From contig CP154957.1 in assembly GCA_039621445.1 (NCBI GenBank), positions 18,238,906 to 18,302,905 of the forward strand: DNA of 64,000 nt. The letters run 5' to 3'. The notes beneath the pieces are model-generated. The model saw nothing but the letters and a program-made list of their open reading frames with translations, ran no database searches and was not told the DNA's origin. Source of the stretch: Euglena gracilis (Eukaryota; Euglenida; Euglenophyceae; Euglenales). A program made the translations under genes and the position numbers. Positions 62,346-64,000 of this stretch are shown piece by piece (the first letter of the stretch is position 1; each line of letters opens with the position of its first letter).

Positions 62346-62849
62346 CTCTTTGATGATGGTGATATGTTCTTCTTGTCCTCGGTTTTTGTTCTTAATGGCT
62401 AAACGGGCGAACCTTGTGGCGTTGGCTGGACTGAAACCTCCGCCCCTCCCCTGAGGAATTTGTTGCTGCGATCCGCAAAATTTCTGAGGGCGGTAAGCAG
62501 GAGGCAGATGACCCGGTGAACGGCCCCTTGTTTGCTAAGAAAGAAACCAAGAGACTTTCCGGAGCGCAAGGCGTCCAACGATCCGGCATCCTACATTTTC
62601 TGACTTTTGTCGATTTTTGTGCGGATACCATGCCCCCCCCCCTTTACTGTTCCCCCCCCCTTACTGTTCCCATTGGGGGGACGGGAACAGTACAGTGTCA
62701 TAGCACTTTTTGTAAAGGATTCTTGGAACACAAGGCAAAAGGGGGATTTTTTTGGTCGGTTTTTGGTGCTTTCCATCCCACCAAAATCCAACCTACAGCT
62801 AACGCCCGTATTCTTGAGTCAAGAATGACAAAATCTTTGACATGAATTT

Positions 62850-64000
62850 AACTCAATTTTTGAAATTTTTTGACAAGATCTTTGGAATTTTTTGACAAAA
62901 TTTTAGGAAGATTTTGACCAATTCCAGAAATATTTTGACAAAATTTTTGAAGCGTTCTGGACAAAATCTTTGATCCATTGTGGGCGCGATTTTTGGGCAT
63001 CCGCATTTTTCTGGGGGGGACATTTGTCACTGGTGGAATGGGAGGAAGAGTCACGTTCATTGTGCTACAGGATGTTAATCTTAAAATATACTACACCAAC
63101 AAAGAATGTGAAATGGTGGATGGAACTGATGAAAGTGGAATGCCTCCTCCCTCTTCTACAGATGCGCGGTCAAAAAGGGCCATTTTTAGGGACTCAAATC
63201 GACCGAAAGTGCCATTTCAAGCACTTTTTGGTAAAATTTGGTCAAAAATGCTAAACTTTTTCAGTGCGAAGCGCCGGAAAAAAATTTTTGACCTTTTGGG
63301 GGGGATGGTAAGTGAGGGGGAGCAATCCCTAGCTCCATTGACAATAAACAAATAGTTCCCCAAATGAGGAGAGTATGTGGGCAGGTACGCTCCAGGTATT
63401 TGCTTAAGGACCCGGGGGGGGGTACTGACTAGCCAATCGGCTAGACACTGGAAACAGTGGACTAGCAAGACCCTCCCCCGGGGGGGGGGGGGGGTCCGGG
63501 GTCCCCCGGACTGGAAAAATGAGGTTTTTAACAGGTTTTTGGCTGATTTTGTTCCAAAAAAAAACCCCCCAAAAATGGCCAAAAACGGGCATTTTTGGCC
63601 ATTTTGGGGGTCCCAAAAAAAATTCCGCCACTTCGCGCCGGTCACTGGAAAATTTTTTTCCACTAGCTAGCCCACCCCCCCGGGGGGGGGTCTGCTAGAA
63701 AACCCAATAGCCAAGTTTGGACTAGCTGCAGTCCAGCCCCCCCCGGGGGGGTACTGCAATCCCTTAAGCAAATGCCTGGTACGCTCAGACGAGGCATCCT
63801 GCGGGACAGACATTGGTCATACAATGACATGGAAATGCACCAAAAATTTGTCAAAAAGTCTCAAAGATTTTGTCAAATTTGTTTGAAAGATTTTGTCAAA
63901 ACATTTCAAAGATTTTGTCAAAGTATTTCAAAAATTGCGCACAGAAACGTCCAAAAACCTTGTCAAAACATTTCCTGAATACCGTCAAAATATTTCAAAA
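62850..64000. other. AT-rich edge with TTTTGACAAAATTT repeats
   Basis: Degenerate units of about 22 bp (GATTTTGTCAAAACATTTCA) occur at 62850-62975 and again, in the opposite sense, at 63840-64000. The MITE 63393-63778 lies between. No gene seen. Confidence 0.55.
63393..63778. mobile_element. MITE with perfect 8-bp duplication
   Basis: 386 bp. Begins CAGGTATTTGCTTAAGG, ends CCTTAAGCAAATGCCTG. GTACGCTC on both sides (63385-63392, 63779-63786). The interior has the ACTAGCC...CTAGCTGCAGTCCAGCC arrangement shared with 48525-48900. Confidence 0.87.

Noticed and set aside
62055-62402. Plus-strand frame with LGNRFTLTNAC repeats
   Set aside because: Explained by a 33-bp tandem repeat (a multiple of three); no splice or start context and no similarity recognised.

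Overview
The window reads as nuclear DNA of a euglenid protist (Euglena or a close relative). The evidence is seen directly. Two long genes, both on the minus strand, can be rebuilt exon by exon in frame. Many of their introns lack GT/AG and instead have CAG at +4 to +6 paired with CTG at -8 to -6, which is the published hallmark of euglenid nonconventional introns. Other introns in the same genes are ordinary GT-AG. Exons are small (about 35-200 nt), GC-rich at third positions, and sit in introns of 0.3-7 kb packed with repeats. Interstitial TTAGGG repeats are also present. I see no bacterial genes, rRNA, tRNA or CRISPR.

Layout, in transcription order from right to left on the minus strand. 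56.8-56.9 kb: last exon of an unknown gene whose 5' part lies to the right. 47.36-56.6 kb: unknown coiled-coil protein with a C-terminal CxxC/CxxC zinc-binding segment. 23.07-44.5 kb: TBC-domain Rab GTPase-activating protein of the TBC1D12/TBC1D14 type (19 exons found, catalytic Arg and Gln fingers present, stop at 23071; 5' end not found). 1.3-22.59 kb: GBF1/GNOM-type ARF guanine-nucleotide exchange factor (24 exons found: DCB, HUS, Sec7, HDS1; start ATG at 22590, 3' end beyond the window). The last two genes are head-to-tail, 480 bp apart. Both act in membrane traffic: an ARF activator at the ER-Golgi boundary and a Rab inactivator.

The main observation concerns the introns. At 19.43-20.19 kb a nonconventional intron of the ARF-GEF gene is, base for base, a short transposon-like element. 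It starts CAGGGGATTTC, ends with the inverted complement, and is flanked by a perfect 8-bp target duplication (GCCTCGGC). Removing the element plus one duplication restores the reading frame. The +4 CAG and -8 CTG are then the element tips, and the 3 + 5 intron nucleotides outside them add up to the 8-bp duplication. A second intron, in the TBC gene at 40.56-40.91 kb, has the same structure. At least six further copies outside exons have 8-bp duplications, five of them perfect. A relic of a hAT-family transposase C-terminus lies at 33.6 kb, and 8-bp duplications are typical of hAT elements.

The rest is dominated by repeats: a 4.8-kb mosaic of pentanucleotide repeats (8.0-12.85 kb), a second and partly inverted mosaic (27.66-29.05 kb), a TTAGGG block enclosed by 60-bp inverted repeats (7.65-7.91 kb), a cluster of long palindromes (44.7-45.27 kb), a 41-bp-arm hairpin (61.92-62.02 kb), several minisatellites and very many C-run/G-run blocks. 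Very long open frames through the pentanucleotide arrays are artefacts of a 5-bp period and are not genes.
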